From positions 1-13,232 of the forward strand of contig MHYW01000013.1 of the NCBI GenBank assembly GCA_001828545.1: a stretch of DNA of 13,232 bases, in the 5' to 3' direction. The position numbers were made by a program, and so were the translations under genes. Each line of letters opens with the position of its first letter. Position 1 is the first letter of the stretch. Below the pieces are notes generated by a model. That model saw only the letters and a program-made list of their open reading frames with translations, was not told where the DNA came from and did no database searches. Below are positions 1-6,916 of this stretch, in pieces. This stretch comes from Planctomycetes bacterium RIFCSPHIGHO2_12_FULL_52_36. Its GTDB lineage: Bacteria; Planctomycetota; Brocadiia; Brocadiales; Bathyanammoxibiaceae.

Positions 1-716
1 GTCCGCTTCTTTACCAAACCCATCTCCCTGATGGTGGAGGCGAAACGGGATTCAGTAATCATGTAACCGTCTTCGTCCACCAGATAGGTCTCCCCCGTCT
101 CACCAAGCTTTACCCCGCGCAACACCCTGGAGAGGGACATAACGTCCACCCTTAGGCTCGCTACCCCAATGACCCCGTGCCTGTCGTCCCTTACGGGACC
201 TGAGACAAAGAGGGTGGGTACGCCCCTCTCCATCTCCCCGGACTCGTTCTGGATGGGAAGGGCAGAGGGGTGGACACGGGTTACGAAGACGTTACCCTTT
301 AGTGCCTCCTGGAAGTAATCAGATTCCGCCATACTGAGCCCCAGTAGGTCTTCTCTGGTAGATACCCTAATCCTACCCTGGTAGTCGGCAAGAGAGATTT
401 CTTTGTAACCGAAATTGTCCTTTATGGATTGGAGCTGAGAAGTAAGCTCCTGGTATTCTTTGTCGCCCGGATTGAACCTTAGGAAGGAATTGATTAGATA
501 CTCCCCGGCCATGACCGTAACGTGGGTCTTGCGCTCCTTCATCCACATGGAGACAAGCTCGGCCTGCTTGTGGCCCACGCTCTCCAGGTCTCTTTTTCCA
601 GACTCTTGAAAGGCCTTCTGTATCATGGGGAAACCCATCAGCCTGGTGGTCAGTAAGGGGACGCCGGAAAAGAGGAGGAAGAGGATTATCGTCCTACTAC
701 GAATAGAATCAAACAT
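1..716 (-). CDS. Partial membrane sensor protein with Cache-type extracytoplasmic domain
   Basis: My translation of the minus strand from the ATG at 716-714 stays open to the window edge for 238 codons, so the C-terminal output domain is missing. Residues about 9-27 form a hydrophobic membrane segment. The following region up to about residue 235 has the look of a double-Cache ligand-binding domain: a membrane-proximal helix, then a stretch with DYFQEAL, then a second half with LFVSGPVRDD, GVIGVASLRVDV and TGETYLVDEDGYMI, which are typical Cache landmarks. Such domains sense small molecules outside the cytoplasm and signal to a histidine kinase, diguanylate cyclase, chemotaxis or phosphatase output; which one cannot be seen here. 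A GGGAGA sequence about ten bases upstream of the ATG could be its ribosome site. It is divergent from the rest of the window, so it belongs to another transcription unit. Confidence 0.8.
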   Translation of the reverse strand, partial: MFDSIRSRTIILFLLFSGVPLLTTRLMGFPMIQKAFQESGKRDLESVGHKQAELVSMWMKERKTHVTVMAGEYLINSFLRFNPGDKEYQELTSQLQSIKDNFGYKEISLADYQGRIRVSTREDLLGLSMAESDYFQEALKGNVFVTRVHPSALPIQNESGEMERGVPTLFVSGPVRDDRHGVIGVASLRVDVMSLSRVLRGVKLGETGETYLVDEDGYMITESRFASTIREMGLVKKR

Positions 717-944
717 CTTCAGTTTCTCCCAGTATGATGTGCCAGATTGCCTGGCCAGTTGATTATGTAAAGATTGTGAGACACAAACCCCGTACAAATT
801 AGGCATGGGGCAATGTAGCACCAGGCGGAAAAATCTTAGCAGACTGCGATGTCTTTGTCAATCGTGACCGGTTGAACTTAGGACATGAGTAAGTAAGTAG
901 GGGCACGTGAGGAAATAGAACCGTCCCATTAATTTTTTAATTTT

Positions 945-1021
945 TAGGGGATAGGGAGTAGCAAGATTTTATCCTGCTATTCCCTACACCCTACTCCCTA
1001 GCCTCTACTCCCTACCCCCTA
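945..1021. repeat. Inverted repeat of 7-bp units (TAGGGNN / NNCCCTA type)
   Basis: Three forward heptads of type TAGGGNN or similar (945-951, 952-958, 959-965) are followed by a short centre (966-972). Then come seven reverse-complement-type heptads ending in CTA (973-979, 980-986, 987-993, 994-1000, 1001-1007, 1008-1014, 1015-1021). The 7-base step is exact, while positions within the units vary. The two arms can pair into an imperfect hairpin. Three other places in the window have the same architecture with other heptad sequences (6916-6982, 10101-10170, 11274-11322). Confidence 0.85.
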
Positions 1022-1025
1022 GCTA

Positions 1026-1055
1026 TTGACATAATGGGAGGTAAACTGCTAGACT
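1026..1055 (+). promoter_or_regulatory. Probable sigma70-type promoter for the 150-aa gene
   Basis: A perfect TTGACA (1026-1031) is followed after 18 bases by TAGACT (1050-1055), four of six matches to TATAAT. It lies about 90 bases upstream of the start at 1144 and directly after the heptad repeat. A small hairpin (TCCGCC/GGCGGA, 1081-1095) would lie in the transcribed leader. The upstream intergenic stretch 721-944 shows no gene; it holds only a half-copy of the palindrome described at 8459-8488, at 896-907. Confidence 0.45.
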
Positions 1056-1143
1056 CTTCCTTTCGGGTGTTATAGGGGCATCCGCCTGAGGCGGACCGCA
1101 TTCCCACACTTCAGGTAGGACAAAAAAGGGAAAGGAGTATGAG

Positions 1144-1596
1144 ATGAGACCATGGCGGATAGGGGTGGCGAGGCCACTCTTGACGGTAGTGGTGGTTTGG
1201 GGGTTGTCCATGCTTGTCTGGAATGGTCTTGTACTTGGGGAACTTAGACATCAATACTACCTCCTTGCCGAGACGGGCCATGAACCCGGGTGTGCGGTGG
1301 ACGTACATATTAATGATGACCATATTGTGACGATAGAGCCGGAGGTTAAGAAGGAGATAGTGGACGTAACTTCTTTTGTGGAGGCAGGGGTTAACGAGGT
1401 AGTATTTGAGGCAGAAGCCCTTCAGGATGAGGGGGATGACGATGGCACAATAAGTATCCAGATAGGGTCAGGTACTTATAAGGATGGCAAGCTGAACTGG
1501 GAGGCCGTAAGTGTCCAGTACAGCGTGTCCAGGGCCCAGATAAAGAAGGAAAAGAAAGAGATTATCACCACCTCCCTTAAATTTGATGCCAGTTAG
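1144..1596 (+). CDS. Small membrane-anchored protein of unknown function
   Basis: I do not recognise this 150-residue protein. Residues about 11-33 are a single hydrophobic stretch (LLTVVVVWGLSMLVWNGLVL), preceded by arginines, so it is probably an N-terminal anchor or uncleaved signal. The rest is acidic and probably extracytoplasmic. It contains a VDVTSFVEAGVNEVVFE stretch (residues about 73-89) that resembles the 'DVT..l..G.N.l.v' signature of galactose-binding-like beta-sandwich domains, but this is only a resemblance. The C-terminal end is lysine-rich (KKEKKE, about residues 134-140). The start is supported by AAAGGAG at 1131-1137, six bases upstream. It has its own probable promoter and a new promoter follows it, so it is likely transcribed alone. 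Confidence 0.75.
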   Translation: MRPWRIGVARPLLTVVVVWGLSMLVWNGLVLGELRHQYYLLAETGHEPGCAVDVHINDDHIVTIEPEVKKEIVDVTSFVEAGVNEVVFEAEALQDEGDDDGTISIQIGSGTYKDGKLNWEAVSVQYSVSRAQIKKEKKEIITTSLKFDAS

Positions 1597-1626
1597 TCCT
1601 TACGGGGCGTAACAAAGGGGAAGGTC

Positions 1627-1654
1627 TTGAATTTTGTGTTTGTCAAGATATAAT
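1627..1654 (+). promoter_or_regulatory. Promoter for the FmdB-like gene
   Basis: A perfect TATAAT (1649-1654) lies 16 bases after TTGAAT (1627-1632, four of six matches to TTGACA), and about 70 bases upstream of the ATG at 1723. The predicted transcript would start just before the hairpin at 1669-1691. Confidence 0.5.
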
Positions 1655-1668
1655 CTGTTAGTTACCTG

Positions 1669-1691
1669 CCCTGCACCCTTGTGGTGCAGGG
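1669..1691 (+). promoter_or_regulatory. Strong 9-bp hairpin in the leader of the FmdB-like gene
   Basis: CCCTGCACC (1669-1677) and GGTGCAGGG (1683-1691) are perfect inverted repeats around a five-base loop. Only a weak T stretch follows (TTTTAC, from about 1700), so it could be an inefficient terminator for the upstream gene or a stabilising 5' hairpin of the downstream transcript. Confidence 0.4.
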
Positions 1692-1722
1692 GTGGACTGT
1701 TTTACTTTGTGGAGGTTAATAT

Positions 1723-1995
1723 ATGCCGACGTATGAGTATAGGTGCGGAGGTTGCGGTCATGAATTTGAGCGCTTTGAATCCATTAATGCCGGCAAGGTG
1801 AAGACCTGCCCCTCTTGCGGGGATAAGGCCAAGAGGCGTATTGGGACGGGGTCAGCCGTAATCTTTAAGGGGAGTGGTTTTTATCAGACGGATTATCGCA
1901 GTAAGGACTACCACGACAAGGCCAAGGCAGAGAAGGGCGGCGGGGCCGCCCCAGGCGGAGCCACCCCAGGCGAGGCCAAGGGGGGTAAACAGTAG
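1723..1995 (+). CDS. FmdB-family putative regulatory zinc-ribbon protein
   Basis: This 90-residue protein begins with MPTYEYRC, the typical opening of the FmdB (CxxC_CXXC_SSSS) zinc-ribbon family. Two CxxC pairs (Cys8/Cys11 and Cys29/Cys32) would bind one zinc ion. The conserved tail of the domain, with FKGSGFYQTDY (about residues 48-58), follows. The last 30 or so residues are a low-complexity Gly/Ala/Lys/Pro tail. Family members are small cytoplasmic proteins called putative regulators from one early link to formamidase genes; the true role is unknown. GGAGG at 1711-1715 lies seven bases before the ATG. It seems monocistronic, between its own promoter and the repeat and promoter region of the following operon. 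Confidence 0.9.
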   Translation: MPTYEYRCGGCGHEFERFESINAGKVKTCPSCGDKAKRRIGTGSAVIFKGSGFYQTDYRSKDYHDKAKAEKGGGAAPGGATPGEAKGGKQ

Positions 1996-2005
1996 CCAGC
2001 AGCTA

Positions 2006-2060
2006 AGTAGCCGCAACCTTTAGGTTTCGCTTCTAACGCAGGCTAAAGCCTGCGGCTACT
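2006..2060. repeat. Branched inverted repeat (three-way-junction type)
   Basis: The outer arms AGTAGCCGCA (2006-2015) and TGCGGCTACT (2051-2060) are perfect inverted complements. Between them lie two smaller hairpins: AACCT/AGGTT (about 2015-2025) and GCAGGC-TAAA-GCCTGC (2038-2053, sharing bases with the outer arm). A transcript or single strand could fold into a three-way junction. It lies just downstream of the stop of the FmdB-like gene and looks like a dispersed intergenic repeat rather than a classical terminator, since no T run follows. Confidence 0.65.
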
Positions 2061-2085
2061 GATTTTGAGAAGACAGAGTTTGTTA

Positions 2086-2115
2086 TTGACAATAGAATAT
2101 GTACGATGTTATCAT
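2086..2115 (+). promoter_or_regulatory. Promoter of the ACP-FabZ-ketosynthase operon
   Basis: A perfect TTGACA (2086-2091) is followed after 18 bases by TATCAT (2110-2115), five of six matches to TATAAT. It is the best promoter in the window and would give a leader of roughly 90 bases before the ACP start. A second perfect TATAAT (2148-2153) lies further down without a convincing -35 element; if used it would skip most of the hairpin region. Confidence 0.55.
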
Positions 2116-2129
2116 GTTTCAAATTTATT

Positions 2130-2170
2130 CCACCCGAGCGGGGTCTCTATAATCTAAAGGGTGGCTTTTT
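2130..2170 (+). terminator. Possible attenuator hairpin with T run in the leader of the lipid operon
   Basis: CCACCC (2130-2135) can pair with GGGTGG (2159-2164), followed directly by C and five T (2165-2170), as in an intrinsic terminator, but upstream of the operon. The left arm can instead pair locally (ACCC 2132-2135 with GGGT 2141-2144), giving two mutually exclusive folds. The six-base stem with a 23-base loop is weak, so the call is tentative. Confidence 0.3.
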
Positions 2171-2210
2171 GTCTCAAAGGGTTTTAGAGTGAACAAAAAG
2201 GAGGGTGTAT

Positions 2211-2504
2211 TTGGAGACACTGAGCACGGAAGAAGTAGAAAAGGAGGTCACTGCCATAGTAGCAGAGGTGACCGAGCTAGATAGGGAGGAGATATGGCAG
2301 AAAAGGGAGGCCAACTTTTTTAAAGAGCTGGAAATAGACTCCCTCCTGGCCCTGGAGATATTGGCCCTTATAGAAAAGAAGTTCAAGATTCAGATTCCTG
2401 AAGAGAAGCTGGTAGACATTACCTCTCTAACTGGCACCATCAATATGACCAAAGCGGTCCTGTCTGAGAATGGAAGGCTCAAGGGAGAGCCTCAGAAGGC
2501 CTAG
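2211..2504 (+). CDS. Acyl carrier protein of the specialised lipid operon
   Basis: This is a 97-residue acyl carrier protein that would carry the growing acyl chain on a phosphopantetheine arm. The attachment site is Ser44 in ELEIDSLLALEI, the ACP helix II motif, though the usual Gly before the Asp-Ser is replaced by Ile. The 'KFKIQIPEEK' segment is the typical following loop and helix III. At 97 residues it is longer than housekeeping ACPs of about 78, with a charged C-terminal tail. I chose the TTG at 2211 because GGAGG (2200-2204) lies six bases upstream. The in-frame GTG at 2205 directly abuts that ribosome site and is an unlikely start. It is the first gene of the operon, 12 bases before the dehydratase, which suggests a dedicated ACP rather than the general fatty-acid one. 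Confidence 0.88.
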   Translation: METLSTEEVEKEVTAIVAEVTELDREEIWQKREANFFKELEIDSLLALEILALIEKKFKIQIPEEKLVDITSLTGTINMTKAVLSENGRLKGEPQKA

Positions 2505-2516
2505 GAAGGACCCTTT

Positions 2517-2966
2517 ATGGGTATCAATTTTGAGGAGGTAAGGAGACTAGTCCCTCAGAGGTATCCTTTCCTCTTCATAGACAAGGTAGTGGAGTTAGAG
2601 GAAGGTAAGAGGATCTTATGCCTAAAGAATGTCTCAGGAAATGAATCTTTTTTTGTAGGACATTTTCCAGAGTATGCCATAATGCCTGGGGTACTGACCC
2701 TGGAAGCCCTAGCCCAAGCCTCCATAATCTTATTCAAAAAAAGCTTCCTTAAAGAAGAAACTTCCAATTCGGTCTTCCTCCTGGCCTCTCTGAGGGCCAG
2801 TTTCGTAAAGCCTGTCTTCCCCGGAGACCAGTTACTCCTGGAAGTCAACGTGGAGAAGGTGGTGTCTAAAGGGGCAATAGTGCAGGGTACGGCAAGGGTG
2901 GGGGAGGAGATAGTAGCCAAGGCCTCCTTGACCTTCGGTCTGGCTGATAAGAGTTCTCTGGGTTAG
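2517..2966 (+). CDS. FabZ-like 3-hydroxyacyl-ACP dehydratase
   Basis: This 149-residue single hot-dog-fold protein has the length and signature of FabZ, which removes water from 3-hydroxyacyl-ACP to give trans-2-enoyl-ACP in the cytoplasm. The opening QRYPFLFIDKV (residues 14-24) matches the FabZ 'HRYPFLLVDRV' motif with His to Gln. The catalytic pair is His49 in GHFP and Glu63 in GVLTLEALAQA. The family's 'F P x x P x M P G' segment appears as FPEYAIMPG. AGGAAGGA (2503-2510) supports the ATG at 2517 and overlaps the ACP stop codon. Its position between a dedicated ACP and two ketosynthase genes suggests it serves the same pathway. Unusual FabZ and ACP proteins from a ladderane-producing anammox bacterium have been studied (from memory), and this is likely a relative. 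Confidence 0.9.
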   Translation: MGINFEEVRRLVPQRYPFLFIDKVVELEEGKRILCLKNVSGNESFFVGHFPEYAIMPGVLTLEALAQASIILFKKSFLKEETSNSVFLLASLRASFVKPVFPGDQLLLEVNVEKVVSKGAIVQGTARVGEEIVAKASLTFGLADKSSLG

Positions 2967-2968
2967 AT

Positions 2969-2986
2969 AGTAGGGGTTGCCCCTAC
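2969..2986. repeat. Short palindrome GTAGGGG-TTG-CCCCTAC between FabZ and KS genes
   Basis: Arms GTAGGGG (2970-2976) and CCCCTAC (2980-2986) are perfect complements around TTG. The element starts two bases after the FabZ stop codon and looks like a reduced version of the 30-bp palindrome at 8459-8488. The TTG in its loop opens a longer reading frame for the next gene but is unlikely to be its start. Confidence 0.6.
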
Positions 2987-3009
2987 AAGTCGTGAGCGAA
3001 GCTAATCTA

Positions 3010-4230
3010 ATGGAAAGGCGTGTAGTAGTCACTGGGCTGGGCGTAATTACCCCTATCGGTTCTGGCAAGGACAAGTTCTGGAAGGCCCTGCTGGAAGGGG
3101 AGTCAGGCGTTGGGGAGGTAACTTGCTTTGATACCTCAGGACACAAAGTCCATAGGGGTGCCGAGGTAAGGGACTTTAATCCCAGGGACTACATTAAGAA
3201 CGGGACCGTAGACCAGCTGGGTAAGGGGTCTCAGATGGCCATTGCGGCCACCAAGTTGGCCCTGATGGACGGAGGACTAGGGCTTGAGGGGGTTGACCCA
3301 ACAAGGATTGGTGTATCAGTAGGCACTACCGGGGGAGAGATACAGATACTGGAGAAGATAAACCTTATAAGATACGGGCAGGACGAAGACCATGTGGACA
3401 TAGGCCTCTTTCTGAGGCATCCCTGCAACAATATCCCCTCCAACATTGCCAGAGAATTTGGCCTCAAGGGCCCCAACATTATCATCCCCACTGCCTGTGC
3501 AGCCGGCAATTACGCCATTGGTTACGCCTACGACCTTATAAAACTAGGGAGGGCTGATTATATGCTGGCAGGGGGGGCAGACCCCTTCTCCAAGGTGGCC
3601 TTTATTGGCTTTGGCCGCCTGGGGGCAGTGGCACCGGATATCTGTCAGCCCTTTGATAAAAACCGCAAAGGTATGCTTGTGGGAGAGGGGGCGGGTATAC
3701 TATTACTGGAACCCCTGGATAATGCCCTGAAGAGGGGCGCCACTGTCTATGCCGAGATTATCGGCTACGGCCTTAGTTGCGACGGGTATCACATCACTAT
3801 CCCACACCCGGAAGGGAATGGGGTGGCCTCCTCACTGCGGAAGGCCCTGAAGAATGCCGACATAACCCCTGAGGACGTGCAGTATATAAACGCCCACGGG
3901 ACCGGTACCATTGCTAACGACAAGGCAGAAACTATCTCTATAAAGAAGGTCTTTGGGGACCATGCCAAGAAGTTATTAGTGAGTTCCATAAAGTCCATGA
4001 TGGGTCACACCATGGGGGCGGCCAGCGCAATAGAGACGGTTGCCTGTGCCCTGGTGGTAAAGCATGACGTAGTCCCCCCCACTATCAATTATCAGACAAA
4101 GGACCCCGAATGTGACCTGGATTATGTACCCAACGTAAAGAGGGAACATCCCGTAAACATAGCCCTCAACACGGCCTATGCCTTTGGGGGTAACAACAGT
4201 TGTCTGGTTATAAAGAAATTCTTGAATTAA
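3010..4230 (+). CDS. FabF-type 3-oxoacyl-ACP synthase (catalytically complete KS)
   Basis: This 406-residue thiolase-fold condensing enzyme extends an acyl chain by two carbons from malonyl-ACP with loss of CO2. The start MERRVVVTGLGVITPIG is the normal KAS II N-terminus. The active site is complete: Cys163 in PTACAAGNYAIG, His296 in NAHGTGT, Lys328 in SSIKSM and His333 in MGHTMGAAS. The FGGNNS gatekeeper loop begins at Phe392. I prefer the ATG at 3010, which fits the family; an in-frame GTG at 2992 is possible, and no strong ribosome site is visible for either. It is followed by a KS-like gene without catalytic residues, as in KS-alpha/chain-length-factor pairs of type II polyketide systems. 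It therefore probably acts as the catalytic half of a heterodimer in a special lipid or polyene pathway rather than as the housekeeping enzyme. Confidence 0.9.
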   Translation: MERRVVVTGLGVITPIGSGKDKFWKALLEGESGVGEVTCFDTSGHKVHRGAEVRDFNPRDYIKNGTVDQLGKGSQMAIAATKLALMDGGLGLEGVDPTRIGVSVGTTGGEIQILEKINLIRYGQDEDHVDIGLFLRHPCNNIPSNIAREFGLKGPNIIIPTACAAGNYAIGYAYDLIKLGRADYMLAGGADPFSKVAFIGFGRLGAVAPDICQPFDKNRKGMLVGEGAGILLLEPLDNALKRGATVYAEIIGYGLSCDGYHITIPHPEGNGVASSLRKALKNADITPEDVQYINAHGTGTIANDKAETISIKKVFGDHAKKLLVSSIKSMMGHTMGAASAIETVACALVVKHDVVPPTINYQTKDPECDLDYVPNVKREHPVNIALNTAYAFGGNNSCLVIKKFLN

Positions 4231-4276
4231 CCGCAACGTGCATCTCCTTTCCAGACATTTTTAACCATACATAGAA

Positions 4277-5503
4277 ATGCAGAAACGGGTCGTAGTAACA
4301 GGCATTGGGATTATCAGCCCCATAGGCACCGGTAAGGAGGCCTTCTGGGGGAACCTGGCTGCGGGTATCTCAGGGGTAAGGCCCGTTACCCTCTTTGACG
4401 TAAGTAAGTACACCAGCCGGGCGGCCGGAGAGATAACCGACTTCAGCCCCAAGACCTACCTTGGACAGAAAGGTATAAGGCATTTTGATAGGACAAGCCT
4501 GCTTATAACTGCCGCCGCCGCTATGGCCCTGGAAGATGCCCGACTGGATAAGGTCTATGGGGAGGAAGATATAGGGATAGTGGTGGGGTCCACCTTTGGG
4601 AGCATTAACAGTATATCTACCTTTGACATGGAGGCCCTCAGAGAGGGGCCCAATTACGTCAACCCAATGGATTTCCCCAACACCGTCCTTAATGCCCCGG
4701 CCAGCCGTGCCTCAATATTCTGCCAGGCCAAAGGGCTAAACTCTACCGTCTCCACGGGGGAGACCAGTGGGACGGACGCCATAATCTATGCCTCTGACTT
4801 CCTTAAGATGGAAAGGATAAAGGTGGTGCTGGCTGGGGGCGTTTATGGCCTTACGAGGGATATCTTCTGGGCGGCTTACAAGGCAGGTGTCCTCTCCGGC
4901 AGTAAAGACAGCCAATCAGAAATATGCGCACCATTTGATAAGAGGCGGAATGGAATCGTACTGGGAGAAGGGGCCGCATTACTGGTCCTTGAGACCCTGG
5001 AAGATGCCCTGGCCCGTAAGGCCACCATATACGCAGAGGTCAAAGGTTATGGTACTGCCTTCAATCCCACGAGCCTGAGCCAGAGTGACCTCCAGGGTGG
5101 GGTAAGGGCAGTCTCTATGGCCCTCCAGGAGGCGGGCCTTGGCCCGCGGGATATATCCTATGTCTCGGCCAATGCCAACTCCAGCCCTAACGGCGACCGT
5201 ATGGAGGCCACCGTCATAAAGGAATCCTTCAAGGAACGTGCAAAAAGCATCCCTGTCAGTGCCATAAAGTCCATGACCGGGGACTGCTTGGACGCCTCCG
5301 GGACCATGCAGTGTATAGCCTGCGTTGGGGCAATCAATAACGGGATAATCCCCCCTACCATCAACTATCGGGAACCAGACCCATTATGCGACCTTGACGT
5401 AGTCCCTAACGTGAAGAGGGAAGCGGTGGTCAGACATGCCCTGGTACAGAGTTTTTCTTACACAGGCAACTGTTCTGCCATGGTGCTGTCTAAATACTCC
5501 TGA
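4277..5503 (+). CDS. Ketosynthase-like protein without catalytic residues (chain-length-factor-like)
   Basis: This 408-residue protein has the full KAS fold signature (MQKRVVVTGIGIISPIG at the start, CAPFDKRRNGIVLGEGAA about 217-234). All three catalytic positions are changed. The active-site Cys is Glu162 in STGETSGTDA, the first His is Asn299 in SANANSSPNGD, and the second His is Asp336 in MTGDCLDASG. The neighbouring Lys331 in IKSM is kept. It therefore cannot condense acyl chains by the normal mechanism. By analogy with chain-length factors it may pair with the KS encoded 46 bases upstream and shape its cavity; the Glu at the Cys position might alternatively support decarboxylation of malonyl-ACP, as Gln does in KSQ domains. 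No ribosome site is visible before the ATG, so translation may depend on the upstream gene. Confidence 0.88.
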   Translation: MQKRVVVTGIGIISPIGTGKEAFWGNLAAGISGVRPVTLFDVSKYTSRAAGEITDFSPKTYLGQKGIRHFDRTSLLITAAAAMALEDARLDKVYGEEDIGIVVGSTFGSINSISTFDMEALREGPNYVNPMDFPNTVLNAPASRASIFCQAKGLNSTVSTGETSGTDAIIYASDFLKMERIKVVLAGGVYGLTRDIFWAAYKAGVLSGSKDSQSEICAPFDKRRNGIVLGEGAALLVLETLEDALARKATIYAEVKGYGTAFNPTSLSQSDLQGGVRAVSMALQEAGLGPRDISYVSANANSSPNGDRMEATVIKESFKERAKSIPVSAIKSMTGDCLDASGTMQCIACVGAINNGIIPPTINYREPDPLCDLDVVPNVKREAVVRHALVQSFSYTGNCSAMVLSKYS

Positions 5504-5509
5504 CAATGA

Positions 5510-6916
5510 ATGGGCAGACCCTCGGCAAAACGGTACGACGTAGTAGTCATTGGGGCAGGTATTGGGGGGCTGGTCTGTAGTGCCTTCCTGTCCAGGAAGG
5601 GGAAGAAGGTACTCCTGGTAGAACAGCATTCTCAGCCTGGGGGTTACTGCACTACGTTCAAGAGAAAGGGTTTCATCTTTGATGCGGCCGTGCATCATAT
5701 AGGAGGTTGCGGACGCTACAGTATCGTGGGGAGATGTCTGAAAGAGCTGGGTCTGGGAATGGAGTTCTGCAGGCTCGACCCTATGGACAGCCTCATCTTC
5801 CCCGATTTTTCTATTGATATTCCAGCAGAAATAGAGGATTATATAGTCCTGCTAGGCAAGAGATACCCATCAGAGAAGGAGCATATAGAGAGGTTCTTTA
5901 AGGATTTTGTAAAGCTCTACTGGGCTATAATCAACGAAGCCTCAGGTAGCCCAACCTTGAATAACTACAAGAATATGACGTATAAAGAGATGCTGGATAG
6001 CTTTTTTGAGGACGAGGAACTGAAGAGTACCCTGGCAGGCCAGTGGGGCTATCTCGGTACACCCCCAGGAGAGGTATCCAGTATAGGGATGTGCCAGATG
6101 TTGATAAATTACCTGAGGGACGGGGCCTATTACCCCAGGGGTGGCACACAGAACTTTGCCAATGGCCTGGCTAAGAATTTTACCGAATCCGGAGGTGAGA
6201 CCCTCCTATCCACTATGGCTGAAGAAATCCTTATGGACGGTAGGAAGGTGATGGGCGTTAAGTTGGAAGGAGGAGGGGAGGCATTGGCAGACGTAGTGGT
6301 TTCTAACGTGGATGCCAGGCAGACCTTTTCACGCCTCGTTAAAGAAGAGTTTGACCATACGTATTCAGAGAGGCTAAGGGGTATGAAAGAAAGCCCCTCC
6401 TATTTCCTCCTGTATCTGGGGCTTGACCCGGGGATTGACCTGAAAGGGTTCAGGAGAGGCTTTTACCACGGCCCGGCTAACCAGTGGAAATACGTATCTG
6501 CCCCCACAAAGGTGGATAGCAGCCTGGCTCCTGGAGGGAGACAGATTCTTAACGTGGTAGCCACCGTAGAGGAAAGTTACGAAGAGGTGGGGGACTGGAA
6601 GGCCCTGAAGGACAGGCTCACCCAGGAGAACATAAATTATCTTGATAGGCTGATACCCGCCCCAGGTGGACTCAGAAAGCACATAGAGGTAGTGGAGGCC
6701 GCAACCCCCAGGACCCTGGAGCGATACACCCTGAATTCCAGGGGGGCAGCCTACGGGTGGGCAGTTACCCCGGAGCAGACAGGTTCGGGAAGGCTGGACC
6801 ATTGCACCCCGCTAGATAATCTCTTTCTGGCAGGACACTGGACGAACCCAGGGCCAGGAGTCTGTGCGGTAGTATCTTCGGGCTGGAGGGTGGCAAATCT
6901 TATACTTAATAGGTAA
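5510..6916 (+). CDS. Phytoene-desaturase/isomerase-like FAD-dependent oxidoreductase
   Basis: This 468-residue protein belongs to the CrtI/carotenoid isomerase/RetSat-like flavoprotein group. A dinucleotide-binding motif GAGIGG (residues 15-20, in YDVVVIGAGIGGLVCSAFL) is followed by VLLVEQHSQPGGYC, which binds the FAD adenosine and pyrophosphate. The C-terminal end has LFLAGHWTNPGPGVCAVVSSG, the second conserved FAD-contacting motif of the family. Relatives desaturate, saturate or isomerise long polyenes, often at a membrane. No carotenoid gene (phytoene synthase, cyclase) is nearby. The gene follows the KS-like gene by only six bases, so its substrate is more likely an ACP-bound or released acyl chain made by this operon. 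The stop codon runs into a heptad inverted repeat. No clear ribosome site is visible; coupling to the upstream gene is likely. Confidence 0.88.
   Translation: MGRPSAKRYDVVVIGAGIGGLVCSAFLSRKGKKVLLVEQHSQPGGYCTTFKRKGFIFDAAVHHIGGCGRYSIVGRCLKELGLGMEFCRLDPMDSLIFPDFSIDIPAEIEDYIVLLGKRYPSEKEHIERFFKDFVKLYWAIINEASGSPTLNNYKNMTYKEMLDSFFEDEELKSTLAGQWGYLGTPPGEVSSIGMCQMLINYLRDGAYYPRGGTQNFANGLAKNFTESGGETLLSTMAEEILMDGRKVMGVKLEGGGEALADVVVSNVDARQTFSRLVKEEFDHTYSERLRGMKESPSYFLLYLGLDPGIDLKGFRRGFYHGPANQWKYVSAPTKVDSSLAPGGRQILNVVATVEESYEEVGDWKALKDRLTQENINYLDRLIPAPGGLRKHIEVVEAATPRTLERYTLNSRGAAYGWAVTPEQTGSGRLDHCTPLDNLFLAGHWTNPGPGVCAVVSSGWRVANLILNR

Noticed and set aside
2977..3009. TTG at 2977 as start of the complete ketosynthase
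   Set aside because: It lies in the loop of a palindrome and has no ribosome site, and the extra 11 residues do not belong to the KAS family; ATG at 3010 gives the standard N-terminus.
2211..6916. Aryl-polyene or carotenoid gene cluster
   Set aside because: KS/inactive-KS/dehydratase/ACP also fits aryl polyenes, and the CrtI-like gene fits carotenoids. But there is no ketoreductase, acyltransferase, phytoene synthase or cyclase, and a B12 radical SAM gene follows; kept only as an alternative.
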